A stretch of DNA of 64,000 bases, from NCBI GenBank assembly GCA_028689025.1, contig JAQTXA010000007.1:51366-115365 (forward strand), given 5' to 3'. Position numbers and translations under genes: made by a program. Shown here in pieces: positions 54,912 to 63,962 of this stretch. Origin of the DNA: Aliarcobacter sp. GTDB lineage: Bacteria; Campylobacterota; Campylobacteria; Campylobacterales; Arcobacteraceae. The notes below the pieces were generated by a model. The model was not told where the DNA came from. It did no database searches and worked only from the letters and a program-made list of their open reading frames with translations. The stretch's first letter is position 1; each line of letters opens with the position of its first letter.

Positions 54912-55715
54912 CTAATGTAAAATTGTATCCAATGCTTTTTTAGCATTTGGCCATCGGTTGTTCGCATTTAACATAACCATTAAAATATCTTGATTACCTT
55001 TTTTTGCACGTGCAATTAAACAAGCTCCTGCTTTATTTGTATAACCTGTTTTAACACCTACAACATAAGGGTCATATCTTAATAATTTATTACTTGAAGA
55101 AACAACATATCTTCTATTTGTATTTATTGCTGAAAAAGCATATTTATCTAGCTTAACGATAGAATTAAATGTTGAATTTTTTATTGCATATTCTGCTAGT
55201 GTTAGTAAATCTTTTGCTGTAGTTTTATGATTTCCCATATCAAAACCGCAAGGATTAGTAAAATTAGTATTTCTCATACCTAATTTTCTAGCTTTTATAT
55301 TCATCATATTTACAAATAATTGTTTATTACCTTTTCCAAGATATATTGCAATTGCATTTGCAGCATCATTTGCAGATTTAATTAATGCTGCATGAACTAA
55401 ATCTCTTAAATAGAATTTTTCTCCAACTTGAAAGTTTGCAATTGTTGGTTCAACTTTTTTCATTTCTGCTGTAATTGTAACAATGCTATTCATTTTTCCA
55501 CTCTCAATTGCAAGAGTAGCTGTCATTATTTTTGTCAAACTTGCAGGTGCTAATATTTGATTTTCATCTTTACTAAATATTAATTTTTTATTGGTCAAAT
55601 CTTTTATTATAACGGAGTCTAAATCTTTTTCAATTTTGTGAAAAACATCTGAACTATTTGAAAATCCTAAAGTAGGAATAAACATAAAACATAAAACCAT
55701 AAATAAAAATCTCAT
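54912..55715 (-). CDS. D-alanyl-D-alanine carboxypeptidase (low-molecular-weight PBP)
   Basis: The 267-residue protein has a signal peptide (residues 1-19, FLFMVLCFMFIPTLGFSNS) and the three penicillin-binding motifs: SLTK in LAPASLTKIMTATLA, SAN in IKSANDAANAIAIYLG, and KTG in VVGVKTGYTNKAGACL. It trims the terminal D-alanine from peptidoglycan stem peptides in the periplasm. The usual C-terminal domain and amphipathic anchor of DacA/PBP5 (about 400 residues) are missing, so this is a short, soluble type resembling PBP7. Confidence 0.92.
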   Translation of the reverse strand: MRFLFMVLCFMFIPTLGFSNSSDVFHKIEKDLDSVIIKDLTNKKLIFSKDENQILAPASLTKIMTATLAIESGKMNSIVTITAEMKKVEPTIANFQVGEKFYLRDLVHAALIKSANDAANAIAIYLGKGNKQLFVNMMNIKARKLGMRNTNFTNPCGFDMGNHKTTAKDLLTLAEYAIKNSTFNSIVKLDKYAFSAINTNRRYVVSSSNKLLRYDPYVVGVKTGYTNKAGACLIARAKKGNQDILMVMLNANNRWPNAKKALDTILH

Positions 55716-55830
55716 ACTACACCTTGTTTGAAAATAACATTTAATAAAAAAAGTCGCGAATTATACAATAACAAAACTAATACTAAATAAAAGTTTAAAT
55801 AATGATATTTATTATAATTAATTATCTAAA

Positions 55831-56325
55831 TTAAAGTTTTGATAACGAACCTTCTTCAATAAATATCTTAACTTCTTGACCTGGATTTAATCCATATAAA
55901 CTTTGTTTATTATCTGTTTCATTTGATTTTTGGTCATCTCTTTTATCTACTTCTTTTTTAGATAAATCAATTCCAACATAATTATCTTTCATTAACCAAG
56001 CTTTTATATCTCTTGATTCATACTCTTCACCATCAATAGTACAATTAATTTTTAAAATTTTTGTATTAGCAACATACTTATCTACTGATTTTGCTTCACC
56101 TAAAATTCTACAATTATCAGTAGATAAAATAATTGGTGTTGAATCGTTATTTAAACTTTTAATACCTGAAATTAATTTTGCAGATGTATATTGTAAAGGT
56201 TTAATAATATATTCACTATTTTTTTTGATTATGTCAATATTATATTTTGGACCTGTGTCTACTTGTTTTGAAGCACAGCCTACAATTAAAAAACTTACAG
56301 TTACTACTGAAATAATTTTAAACAT
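55831..56325 (-). CDS. Predicted lipoprotein of unknown function
   Basis: From the ATG at 56325 (AAGGA 8 nt upstream) the protein is 164 residues. An ATG nine codons upstream is possible but would put charged residues before the signal. The signal is FKIISVVTVSFLIVGC with the lipid-anchored cysteine at residue 17. The mature part has STPIILSTDNCRILGEAKSV and a polar end. No family was recognised. It lies between the carboxypeptidase and htpX genes, both leftwards, but with 115 bp and 82 bp gaps. Confidence 0.65.
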   Translation of the reverse strand: MFKIISVVTVSFLIVGCASKQVDTGPKYNIDIIKKNSEYIIKPLQYTSAKLISGIKSLNNDSTPIILSTDNCRILGEAKSVDKYVANTKILKINCTIDGEEYESRDIKAWLMKDNYVGIDLSKKEVDKRDDQKSNETDNKQSLYGLNPGQEVKIFIEEGSLSKL

Positions 56326-56407
56326 TTTTGATTTCCTTTTATTCTCTATCATTTTTATTTTTGCGCATTATATCAAATGTTTTATTACTTACACACTCAT
56401 TATTTAC

Positions 56408-57259
56408 TCAAATTTCTCTTTTTAATTCTTCAAGTCTTGCTATTCTATCCTCAGTAGTAGGATGTGTTCTAAATAAAGAACCAAGTGTTGATTTTAATCC
56501 TGAAAATGGATTAATAATAAACATATGAGCTGTTTGCTCAGTTGCATTATGTATTTGATGTCCACTTCGAGCATAATTTTCAAGCTTTGCTAATGCACTT
56601 TGTAAACCTGATGGATTACCTGTCATTCTAGCAGAGCCTTCATCAGCCATAAACTCTCTACTTCTACTAACTGTCATTTGGATAATTGAAGCAGCTAGTG
56701 GCAATAATATGGCCATTGCTATCATCATAATTGGATTTGATCCTTGTCTATTATTATTCCCTCCAAACATAGCTCCAAATTGCATCATATTTGCAATCAT
56801 CGCAATTGCTCCAGCAAAAACAGCAGCAATTGTTCCAATTAAAATATCATAATGTTTTATATGAGATAACTCATGGGCAATTACACCCTCAAGCTCTTTT
56901 TCATTTAACATTTCATATAAACCCATAGTAACAGCAACAGCTGCATGTTCATAATTTCTTCCAGTTGCAAAAGCATTTGGAGTATGATCTGGTATTAAAT
57001 AAACTTTAGGCATAGGAAGTCCAGATTTAAGTGTTAATTTTTGAGTAATCTTATAAACTGGATGTTTTGTATCTTCAAGAAGTGTTGCATCATAATGTTT
57101 TAAAACTTGTTGGTCTGAATAATAATAAGCATAAAAATTCATTCCACCAGCTAATAAAAACGCTATTAGCATTCCATTTGTTCCACCAAAAGAGTAACCC
57201 ATAAATACAAACAAAACCGTAAGGAAAGTAAGCAAAAAAACTGTTTTAATTTGTTCCAT
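56408..57259 (-). CDS. htpX: Membrane zinc protease HtpX
   Basis: The 283-residue protein has two N-terminal helices (about 7-40), the zinc-binding motif [14 protein letters not shown] (HEXXH near 131), two further helices (about 142-165, 178-200), and the third ligand region [15 protein letters not shown]. The end [18 protein letters not shown] is typical. It cleaves misfolded inner-membrane proteins together with FtsH. Length is standard. Confidence 0.96.
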   Translation of the reverse strand: MEQIKTVFLLTFLTVLFVFMGYSFGGTNGMLIAFLLAGGMNFYAYYYSDQQVLKHYDATLLEDTKHPVYKITQKLTLKSGLPMPKVYLIPDHTPNAFATGRNYEHAAVAVTMGLYEMLNEKELEGVIAHELSHIKHYDILIGTIAAVFAGAIAMIANMMQFGAMFGGNNNRQGSNPIMMIAMAILLPLAASIIQMTVSRSREFMADEGSARMTGNPSGLQSALAKLENYARSGHQIHNATEQTAHMFIINPFSGLKSTLGSLFRTHPTTEDRIARLEELKREI

Positions 57260-57314
57260 TTTATTCTCCTAATTTTTTTCGTATTCTAACAAATAATAGT
57301 TAATAAAAATTAAA

Positions 57315-58253
57315 CTATATATTATTTAGAATTGATTCCTTTTTATATGGAACTTTTGCACTAGGAGTTACCTTTGATGTACTTTCTAAATGCACATCTT
57401 GATCATCAAAAAATATATCTGCTCCAAATGCTTTTACAACTTCATACTTATCAACTCCACCTAAGAAAAAAGCTTCATCTAGTCTTACATTCCATTGAGA
57501 TAAAGTTCTAATTACCCTTTCATGAGCTGGTGAATTTCGGGCAGTTATTAAAGCAGTTCTAATTGGTGTTTGTTCCTGTGGATATTTTGATTGAATATTT
57601 GAGATTAATTTTAAAAGTTGTGCAAAAGGTCCAGTTTTCATTGCATTTAATGCATTTTGTTTTTCATACTCTAAAAAGGCCTCTAATCCTTGAGTTTTAT
57701 AAATTATTTCTGATTCTTCTGAAAATAAAACAGCATCACCATCAAAAGCGATTTTTACTTGATTTGAGTATTCATCATCACTCTCTTCATAGGGTAAAAT
57801 CCTAGCAGCTGCAATTCCTTCATTTATTGCATTTTGAACATCTTGTTCATTTGCAGATAAAAATAGATCAACTTTAAAAGGTTTTAGATATTTTGATATA
57901 TCATTTCCTCCACTCCAAGCTGAGCGTTGAATATCAAGTTTATATTTTTCTATTGATTTTGTGATTCTTAAACTCGTTGCAGAATTATTTCTTGACATAA
58001 TTATTACTTCAACTTGTTTATCATTTGGAAAATCATCATTTATTCTTAGAAGGTTTTTTACAAGTCTAAAACCGGTACCTTTTTTTGGTAATAAATCTTC
58101 ATTTTCTATTTGATATTTATAATATTCATCAAGTCCTTTTTCTTCAAAAATTTTATTTTCATCTTCAAGATTAAATAAAGCCCTTGACGAAATAGCAATT
58201 ACTAATTTTTTATTTAAATCATATCCCAAGTTTCTACCTCTTATTTGTAACAA
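57315..58253 (-). CDS. 5'-nucleotidase, cytosolic type I family
   Basis: The 312-residue protein matches the 5'-nucleotidase family found in animals and bacteria: LVIAISSRALFNLEDENKIF, RNNSATSLRITKSIEKYKLD, IAFDGDAVLFSEESE (the HAD-like aspartate motif), LITARNSPAHERVIRTL, and FLGGVDKYEVVKAFGADIFF. It removes phosphate from nucleoside monophosphates in the cytoplasm. It is monocistronic and divergent from the SixA-like gene. Confidence 0.88.
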   Translation of the reverse strand: MLQIRGRNLGYDLNKKLVIAISSRALFNLEDENKIFEEKGLDEYYKYQIENEDLLPKKGTGFRLVKNLLRINDDFPNDKQVEVIIMSRNNSATSLRITKSIEKYKLDIQRSAWSGGNDISKYLKPFKVDLFLSANEQDVQNAINEGIAAARILPYEESDDEYSNQVKIAFDGDAVLFSEESEIIYKTQGLEAFLEYEKQNALNAMKTGPFAQLLKLISNIQSKYPQEQTPIRTALITARNSPAHERVIRTLSQWNVRLDEAFFLGGVDKYEVVKAFGADIFFDDQDVHLESTSKVTPSAKVPYKKESILNNI

Positions 58254-58365
58254 TTAGAATAAATTGTACCTATTAAAAATAATATATAGATAAAGTTACT
58301 AGTTTTATATTAAAAAAAGCAAAAATAACTTAAAATAAAACATTATTTTTTAATCAAGAGAGAAA

Positions 58366-58851
58366 ATGAAAAAACTTTACATTGTAAGACACGCCCAAAA
58401 AGAAGATGAACTAATAGGCCAAGATGACTATGATAGACAATTAAGTCCTGAAGGTATTGAAAGTGCAAAAATAATGGCACAAAATTTTGCTTCAAAAAAT
58501 TTACCTGTTGATTTAATAGTTGCAAGTCCTGCATCTAGAACAAAAAAAACTGCTGAAATATTTGCAGAAGCATTAAAATATAAAAAAACCATAATGCTAA
58601 ATGAAGTTTTATATATGGCTTTCGTTAATGAATTACTAGAAACAATATCATATACTTTTGATACTGTTGATTCAATGTTATTAGTTGGGCATAATCCTTC
58701 ATTAACTGCACTTGCAATTACACTTGTAGGTTTTAAAGAAAAGTTCCAAATGGGAGCTGTTATGGAGATAGATTTTGATTGTGACTCATGGATTGATATT
58801 TGTAAAGAGAATGCAAAATTGATTTGTTATGATTCACCAATTAGTAAATAA
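58366..58851 (+). CDS. SixA-like histidine phosphatase
   Basis: The 161-residue protein has the phosphoglycerate-mutase-type RHG motif as LYIVRHAQKEDE, with the second arginine in VASPASRTKKTAEIF and the second histidine in LLVGHNPSLTALA. Length and motif order fit SixA, which removes phosphate from phosphohistidine on signalling proteins. The target here is unknown. It is a single gene with a shared A/T hairpin at its end. Confidence 0.9.
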   Translation: MKKLYIVRHAQKEDELIGQDDYDRQLSPEGIESAKIMAQNFASKNLPVDLIVASPASRTKKTAEIFAEALKYKKTIMLNEVLYMAFVNELLETISYTFDTVDSMLLVGHNPSLTALAITLVGFKEKFQMGAVMEIDFDCDSWIDICKENAKLICYDSPISK

Positions 58852-58874
58852 TAAAATTTAAAAATTTTATTATT
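58847..58874. terminator. A/T-only bidirectional hairpin
   Basis: AATAATAAAATTT and AAATTTTATTATT form perfect 13-bp arms with a 2-nt loop between two convergent genes. It is long but contains no G or C in the stem. Confidence 0.6.
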
Positions 58875-59295
58875 TATCTAAATTTCCATTTAAAAGAACT
58901 AATGAAGCTAATTGCGTTAGTTCTTTTATATTTTCTTTTGTAATTTGTGGATTTTCTCCAATTACAGAACTAAATATTTCACCAAAGTTTTCCCTTGCCC
59001 AAGTTCTAAGTTCAGGGGCAGTCATAAATTTATTTGTTGAAATAATTTTTCCTTTTTTACTTATAACACTAACTTTTGCACTATCATTATTTTCAAAATT
59101 TCCTTTTATTCCATCATTATTTGAAATTTGATATGTAACTGCTGCATCATATAACTTACCTTTTACAACGGAACCATTATCAATTACTTTTCTTGGAAAA
59201 CCTGTTGCTTTAAAAAAACCATCCCATTGGTCAGCTAATAAATTAGTAATTCCAAAACTAACAAATAATAAAATTAATACAAAATATCTTTTCAT
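58870..59295 (-). CDS. Secreted protein of unknown function
   Basis: The 141-residue protein has a signal peptide (residues 1-21, YFVLILLFVSFGITNLLAD) and no lipobox, so it should be periplasmic. The mature part includes PELRTWARENFGEIFSSVIG and KELTQLASLVLLNGNLDK. I do not recognise a family. It starts 20 bp after mnmE in the same direction and may be transcribed with the mnmE cluster. Confidence 0.65.
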   Translation of the reverse strand: MKRYFVLILLFVSFGITNLLADQWDGFFKATGFPRKVIDNGSVVKGKLYDAAVTYQISNNDGIKGNFENNDSAKVSVISKKGKIISTNKFMTAPELRTWARENFGEIFSSVIGENPQITKENIKELTQLASLVLLNGNLDK

Positions 59296-59314
59296 TTCTT
59301 TTCCTAATTAAATT

Positions 59315-60655
59315 CTATTTACCTAAGCAAAATTCACCAAACATTACATCTAACATTTGGTCATTTTCATAAGGTCTAGTAATTGATGAAATTTGCTCTA
59401 ATGCTTCAGTAATAAAATGAGCAAAAAATTCCAGTTCACCTGATTCTAGTGGGTTTTTAGATAATTCTATATTGTAAAGTGTATTTTCAACTGATAGAAT
59501 TTGTCTTTTTGAAATCAATGTCATTTCATCACTATGAGTATTTGAATCTAAAATTATCTCTATTTTTTTTACTAGTGGATTAATATCTTCTTTAGTTGAT
59601 AATTCAATAAAATTTTCTATTTTTATTTTATCAAACTGATTTTGCAAATCTGATTTATTTAAAACTTTTATAATCTGTTTAGCTGAATTCTCTTCTATTA
59701 ACTCTATAATTTTCCCATCTTCATCATCACAAATTTTGCTATTATCAAATAAAGCAATTACAATATCAGCTTCTGATATTGCTTGAATAGATTTTTCGAT
59801 TCCAATTTTTTCTATGACATCACTAGCATTTCTTATGCCTGCAGTGTCAACAATTTTTATGATATGTGTTCCAATTCGTACTGATTCTTCAATTGTATCT
59901 CTTGTAGTTCCAGCAATATCTGAAATAATTGCTCTATCGTAATTAAGAAGTTTATTTAGAAGTGAAGATTTACCCACGTTTGGTTTCCCAATGATTGCAA
60001 CTTTAAAGCCTTCAATCATTCCTTCTCTTCTTCTACTTGCATCTAAAGTATTTGATAGTTTTACAATAATTTTTTCCATTTTATTTTTGATTTGTTCAAA
60101 AATATCTTTTGGTAAATCATCTTCAGCATAATCAATTGAAACTTCAGTATAAGCTAACATGAAAAGTAAATCTTCTCTAATCTCATTTACAAAATTTGTA
60201 AGTTCACCTTTTAATTGTCTTGCTAATAATTTTACTGCATCTTCACTTCTTGCTTCAATTATTTTAGAAATTGCTTCGGCTTTTGTTAAATCTATTTTAT
60301 TATTAAAAAAAGCTCGTTTTGAAAATTCTCCAGGATTTGCAATTCTTGCACCTCTTTTTAGAGCTTCATTTATTAGCATATTTGCGATTGCAACTCCACC
60401 ATGACATTGGAATTCAATTACATCTTCACCTGTAAATGAAAAAGGTGCTTTAAAATACAAAACCAATGCTTCATCAATTACTTCATTATTTGTATCATAT
60501 AAAGAAGAAAGAGTTGCAAGTCTTGGTTGGAAAGTTGTTTTTTTTGAAATTTTTGTAGCAATTTCAAGAGCATTTGCTCCAGAAATTCTAACTATTGAAA
60601 TAGAGCCAATTCCATTGGCTGTTGCAATTGCAACAATTGTAGCATCATCAAACAA
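59315..60655 (-). CDS. mnmE: tRNA modification GTPase MnmE
   Basis: The 446-residue protein starts with TTG at 60655, 2 nt after the jag stop codon; FDDATIVAIATANGIGSISI is the normal N-terminus. The folate-binding domain (1-120), a helical domain split around the GTPase (IIGKPNVGKSSLLN, GTTRDTIEE, NKSD), and the C-terminal cysteine motif CLGK are all present. With MnmG it modifies the wobble uridine of several tRNAs. Confidence 0.97.
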   Translation of the reverse strand: MFDDATIVAIATANGIGSISIVRISGANALEIATKISKKTTFQPRLATLSSLYDTNNEVIDEALVLYFKAPFSFTGEDVIEFQCHGGVAIANMLINEALKRGARIANPGEFSKRAFFNNKIDLTKAEAISKIIEARSEDAVKLLARQLKGELTNFVNEIREDLLFMLAYTEVSIDYAEDDLPKDIFEQIKNKMEKIIVKLSNTLDASRRREGMIEGFKVAIIGKPNVGKSSLLNKLLNYDRAIISDIAGTTRDTIEESVRIGTHIIKIVDTAGIRNASDVIEKIGIEKSIQAISEADIVIALFDNSKICDDEDGKIIELIEENSAKQIIKVLNKSDLQNQFDKIKIENFIELSTKEDINPLVKKIEIILDSNTHSDEMTLISKRQILSVENTLYNIELSKNPLESGELEFFAHFITEALEQISSITRPYENDQMLDVMFGEFCLGK

Positions 60656-60657
60656 GA

Positions 60658-61533
60658 TTAAATTTCTCTTGCTCTATATTCATTAACAAGTACATATTTG
60701 TCACCTCTAACATTTGTTTTAACAGCAACATATTTATCAGGGAACTCTTCTCTTAATTTTTTTAAAGCAATATGAACTAAAATACCATCTAAAGGTTTAG
60801 TTTTAAAAGTACCTTTTTCTTTTATGATTTCTATAATTGGTTCAAGATATGTATAAATTGCTTCTTCTTGATTTTTCAAAAATTGTGCAACTTCAAGTCT
60901 TAACATTAAACCATATTTCTCATTTATCCAGTTGAATAAAATATATGACAATGCTTTATATCTATATCCTTCTTTTCCAATTAATAAAGCTGAATCTTCA
61001 CCTAAAAACTCTATGTATAAAGTCTCTTCATCATGAAAGTCAACATTAATTTTATCAAGTTTATAACAAGTATTATCGAATAGTAAATGAATACCCTCTT
61101 CTACTTCTTTTAAGATTTTTTCTTTATCTTTTTTTATAACTATTTTTGAAATTTCATTTTGAGATGCATCTTCATGGTAAAATTTATCAAAAATTTTATC
61201 TTTTGTTTCAACTTTTGGAACATTGCAAGAAGGCTCTTTTTTCTCTTCTTTTTGAAAATTATTATTTTCTTCTTTTTGATTTGAGTATTCAATTCGTTCT
61301 GAAACTTCTTGAATTCTCACATCTTTATTTTTAAAGATTTTAGTTTCTTGAACATATGTTTTACAATTATCTTTAAAACAAACTTGAATAATCGCATTCT
61401 TTTTCCCAAAACCAAGAAAGCCTTTACTTGGTTGTTGGATAACGTCTATTTCTAATTCAGTAATAGAACAATTAAATTCTGCTGTGGCTAATTCGTATAC
61501 TTTTTCTAGACAATTCGCTTCAAACTTTTTCAT
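60658..61533 (-). CDS. jag: RNA-binding protein Jag/KhpB
   Basis: The 291-residue protein has a Jag-N domain (KKFEANCLEKVYELATAEF, VIQQPSKGFLGFGKKNAII), a charged variable linker (about 75-145), a KH domain (LIGKEGYRYKALSYILFNW) and a C-terminal region where R3H is expected. There the R3H histidine is kept in LDGILVHIALKKL, but the usual arginine five residues earlier is not. It binds RNA and acts in cell-envelope control in Gram-positives. It lies 9 bp after yidC. Confidence 0.9.
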   Translation of the reverse strand: MKKFEANCLEKVYELATAEFNCSITELEIDVIQQPSKGFLGFGKKNAIIQVCFKDNCKTYVQETKIFKNKDVRIQEVSERIEYSNQKEENNNFQKEEKKEPSCNVPKVETKDKIFDKFYHEDASQNEISKIVIKKDKEKILKEVEEGIHLLFDNTCYKLDKINVDFHDEETLYIEFLGEDSALLIGKEGYRYKALSYILFNWINEKYGLMLRLEVAQFLKNQEEAIYTYLEPIIEIIKEKGTFKTKPLDGILVHIALKKLREEFPDKYVAVKTNVRGDKYVLVNEYRAREI

Positions 61534-61542
61534 TTTAAGTTC

Positions 61543-63141
61543 CTAATTTTTTTCAGCTCTTTTTTTCTCAAATACACTATTAATGTAATATTGTTGACCG
61601 ATTGTAAATAAATTATTTATAAACCAGTATAATGTAAGTCCTGCTGGGAACCATAAGAAGAAGAATGTGAAAATAACCGGTAAAAATTGGAATATTTTCT
61701 TTTGCATTTCATCTTGCATTGTATTTGGTGTAATTTTTTGTTGTAAAAACATCGTTACACCCATTAAAATAGGTAAAACAAAATATGGATCCATTTCAGC
61801 TAAGTCATGTACCCAGAACATCCAAGGTGCACCTTTTAATTCAATAGCATTTAATAAAACCCTATAAATTGCAAAGAAAACTGGAATTTGTAAAATTAAT
61901 GGTAAACATCCACCCATTGGATTAGCACCATGTTTTTTGTAAAGTTCCATCATATGCATAGATTGTTTTTGTTTATCATCTTTATATTTAACTTGAATCT
62001 CTTTCATTTTAGGAGCTAAATCTTTTAACTTTTGCATTGAAACCATTCCTTTGAATGATAACGGGAAAAGTACTAATTTAATTAGTATAGTTAAAATAAC
62101 GATTGTCCAACCCCAGTTTCCAACATAACCTTGGATAAATTGTAATAATAAAAACATAGGTTTTGCAATAAATGTAAACCAACCATAATCAATTACATCA
62201 ATTAACTCTGGATTTAAAGCTGCCAAATCTCTATGATTTTTTGGCCCAATAAATCCTGAAAAAGTTACATCGCTTCCTCCATGAATAAATCCTTGAGGAT
62301 TAGATTCAGAATCAGGCATTAAAGATATATTAAGTGATTTGTCAAAATTATAAATAACTGTCGTATAATATCTATCAAAACTTGATATAAATTTTGCACC
62401 AACAATATTTTCATTTTTATCTAATTTACCATCTTCAATTGTTTTTAATGAACTATCATTTAATTTTGAAATGAATCCATGAACAGCATACATATCAGCT
62501 AAAACATTTGGTCTAAATCCATTTGTAATAAAGAACTGTTTGTCATTTGTAGTACTAACTTTTAAATCATAATGTCCATCAGGATAAAAAGTTAATTTTT
62601 TTGTTAAAACTGTACCATTTAAATTTTGAGTTAAAACTAATTCTTGAGCAGTTGTTGTTGCATCAACATTAGATGAACTAGCGACTACGTCAACTTTAAA
62701 AGCTTCTGTATTTACATTTGTATCTGCAAATCTAACTTCTAAAGGTCTTAATTGATTTACTTCAAATAATTTAATTTGATTTAACTTATCATCTCTATAT
62801 TTCTCTTCTACAAGTGTAACTTGAGCAACTCTTCCTAATGTATCTATTTCAATAGTACTTTTAGCTGTTTTAATTGTTGAAACAATTTGAGAAGTTGCTA
62901 TTGTTTTTGACATATCAACTGGACTACCATTTACATCTGTTGTTACCATTTTTGTATCAAGTGTATTTACATCTGGTGCAGTGTTTTGTTTTTCTACTTG
63001 TTCTTGTTTAGCAAGAGCAGCCTTTGCTTCTTGCTGTGGTTTTAAAACCAAAAACTCATAAGCTATAAAAAATACAAAAACTACTAATGTCATAATTAAC
63101 ATTCGTTTTTGCATACCGTTATTTTGATTCATGTTGTTCAT
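61543..63141 (-). CDS. yidC: Membrane protein insertase YidC
   Basis: The 532-residue protein has an N-terminal helix (about 13-31, RMLIMTLVVFVFFIAYEFL), a large periplasmic domain (about 50-315) of the Gram-negative type, and the conserved core with five helices (PMFLLLQFIQGYVGNWGWTI, FPLSFKGMVSMQKLKDLAPK, GGCLPLILQIPVFFAIYRVL, PAGLTLYWFINNLFTIGQQY). The hydrophilic-groove residue is probably K/R in the FKGM segment. An alternative start three codons later is possible. The ATG overlaps the yidD stop by 23 nt. Confidence 0.96.
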   Translation of the reverse strand: MNNMNQNNGMQKRMLIMTLVVFVFFIAYEFLVLKPQQEAKAALAKQEQVEKQNTAPDVNTLDTKMVTTDVNGSPVDMSKTIATSQIVSTIKTAKSTIEIDTLGRVAQVTLVEEKYRDDKLNQIKLFEVNQLRPLEVRFADTNVNTEAFKVDVVASSSNVDATTTAQELVLTQNLNGTVLTKKLTFYPDGHYDLKVSTTNDKQFFITNGFRPNVLADMYAVHGFISKLNDSSLKTIEDGKLDKNENIVGAKFISSFDRYYTTVIYNFDKSLNISLMPDSESNPQGFIHGGSDVTFSGFIGPKNHRDLAALNPELIDVIDYGWFTFIAKPMFLLLQFIQGYVGNWGWTIVILTILIKLVLFPLSFKGMVSMQKLKDLAPKMKEIQVKYKDDKQKQSMHMMELYKKHGANPMGGCLPLILQIPVFFAIYRVLLNAIELKGAPWMFWVHDLAEMDPYFVLPILMGVTMFLQQKITPNTMQDEMQKKIFQFLPVIFTFFFLWFPAGLTLYWFINNLFTIGQQYYINSVFEKKRAEKN

Positions 63142-63466
63142 TCTTTTTTTTCCACTCCCGATTCTTTACTACTAAATAGTTACCATTTTCCAATGGAATA
63201 TACCAATATTTTATTTTGATTTTTTCAAAATTGATATTTTGATTCGCTTTTAACTTTATGATAGGATAGTCAAATCCACCAGAAAAAAGTTGATTGCATT
63301 TTAATATACGCGTTATTGTAAAATAAATCGCCTTAAAAAAAGTATTGTTGTCTAATTGCCATAAAGCATATTGAGAACAAGTTGGATAATATCTACACGA
63401 TCCAAAGGCTAAAATAGTTAAATATTTTTGATAAAATCTTATCAAATATTTAAAAATTGTTTTCAT
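63119..63466 (-). CDS. yidD: Membrane protein insertion efficiency factor YidD
   Basis: The 115-residue protein has the YidD core YQKYLTILAFGSCRYYPTCSQYALW with three conserved cysteines in the short span around residue 24-31, and GGFDYPI. It sits between rnpA and yidC, as usual. The C-terminal 45 residues are lysine-rich and longer than in many homologues. Its ATG overlaps the rnpA stop (ATGA). Confidence 0.93.
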   Translation of the reverse strand: MKTIFKYLIRFYQKYLTILAFGSCRYYPTCSQYALWQLDNNTFFKAIYFTITRILKCNQLFSGGFDYPIIKLKANQNINFEKIKIKYWYIPLENGNYLVVKNREWKKKNEQHESK

Positions 63467-63798
63467 TTTAAAACTTCTAATCTTTTTAAAGCGAAATCAA
63501 AATCTTTTTTTAATTCTAAAAAACTTTTGTCATGTAGGGTAACTTTTGCAACAAATATATAATTACCAATTACTAATTGTTGTTCATAGGAAGCAAATAA
63601 AGCACGCATTCTTCTTCTTGCTTTATTTCTATTTACTGCATTTCCAACTTTTTTGGAAGTAACAAAAGCAGCTTTTAGTGTAGTGCTAGAACTAAAAAAA
63701 GCGACAAAGCTGGTGGTATGCCATCTTTTGCCGCTTTTATATAGTTTGTTAAAGTCTCTCGAACTGTTAAGTCGATGTTCTTTATTTAAACAGCTAAT
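63463..63798 (-). CDS. rnpA: Ribonuclease P protein component, ATT start
   Basis: Translation of the reverse strand gives 111 residues ending LKRLEVLK before a TGA at 63463-63465. Residues about 60-75 read [16 protein letters not shown], the RNR signature of RnpA, and [11 protein letters not shown] is near the start. In frame upstream of EHRLNSS there is only TTA, TGT, AGC, ATT and then a TAA stop, so no ATG, GTG or TTG is available. ATT at 63798, with AAAGG 9 nt upstream, is the best start. It would overlap the end of rpmH by 13 nt. It is the protein subunit of RNase P. Confidence 0.88.
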   Translation of the reverse strand: MSCLNKEHRLNSSRDFNKLYKSGKRWHTTSFVAFFSSSTTLKAAFVTSKKVGNAVNRNKARRRMRALFASYEQQLVIGNYIFVAKVTLHDKSFLELKKDFDFALKRLEVLK

Positions 63799-63920
63799 TT
63801 ATGTCTACCTTTAGCTCTTCTTCTATTAATAACTCTTCTACCATTTTTAGTAGCCATTCTTACTCTGAACCCGTGAGTTCTTTTTCTTGGAGTATTGTGC
63901 GGTTGATACGTTCTTTTCAT
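63786..63920 (-). CDS. rpmH: Ribosomal protein L34
   Basis: The reverse strand from ATG at 63920 gives the 44-residue L34: [19 protein letters not shown] then [19 protein letters not shown] and KLAV. It is complete and canonical. It leads the rpmH-rnpA-yidD-yidC-jag-mnmE operon. AGGA lies 9 nt before the ATG. Confidence 0.97.
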   Translation of the reverse strand: MKRTYQPHNTPRKRTHGFRVRMATKNGRRVINRRRAKGRHKLAV

Positions 63921-63956
63921 CTTAGATTTCCTCTATATTCACTAAATAAGTTGGGG

Positions 63957-63962
63957 ATTATA
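63957..63962 (-). promoter_or_regulatory. -10 box of the rpmH operon
   Basis: On the reverse strand a consensus TATAAT lies 36 nt upstream of the rpmH ATG, followed by CCCC. No dnaA gene or DnaA-box cluster is visible in the remaining 38 bases at the edge. Confidence 0.55.
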
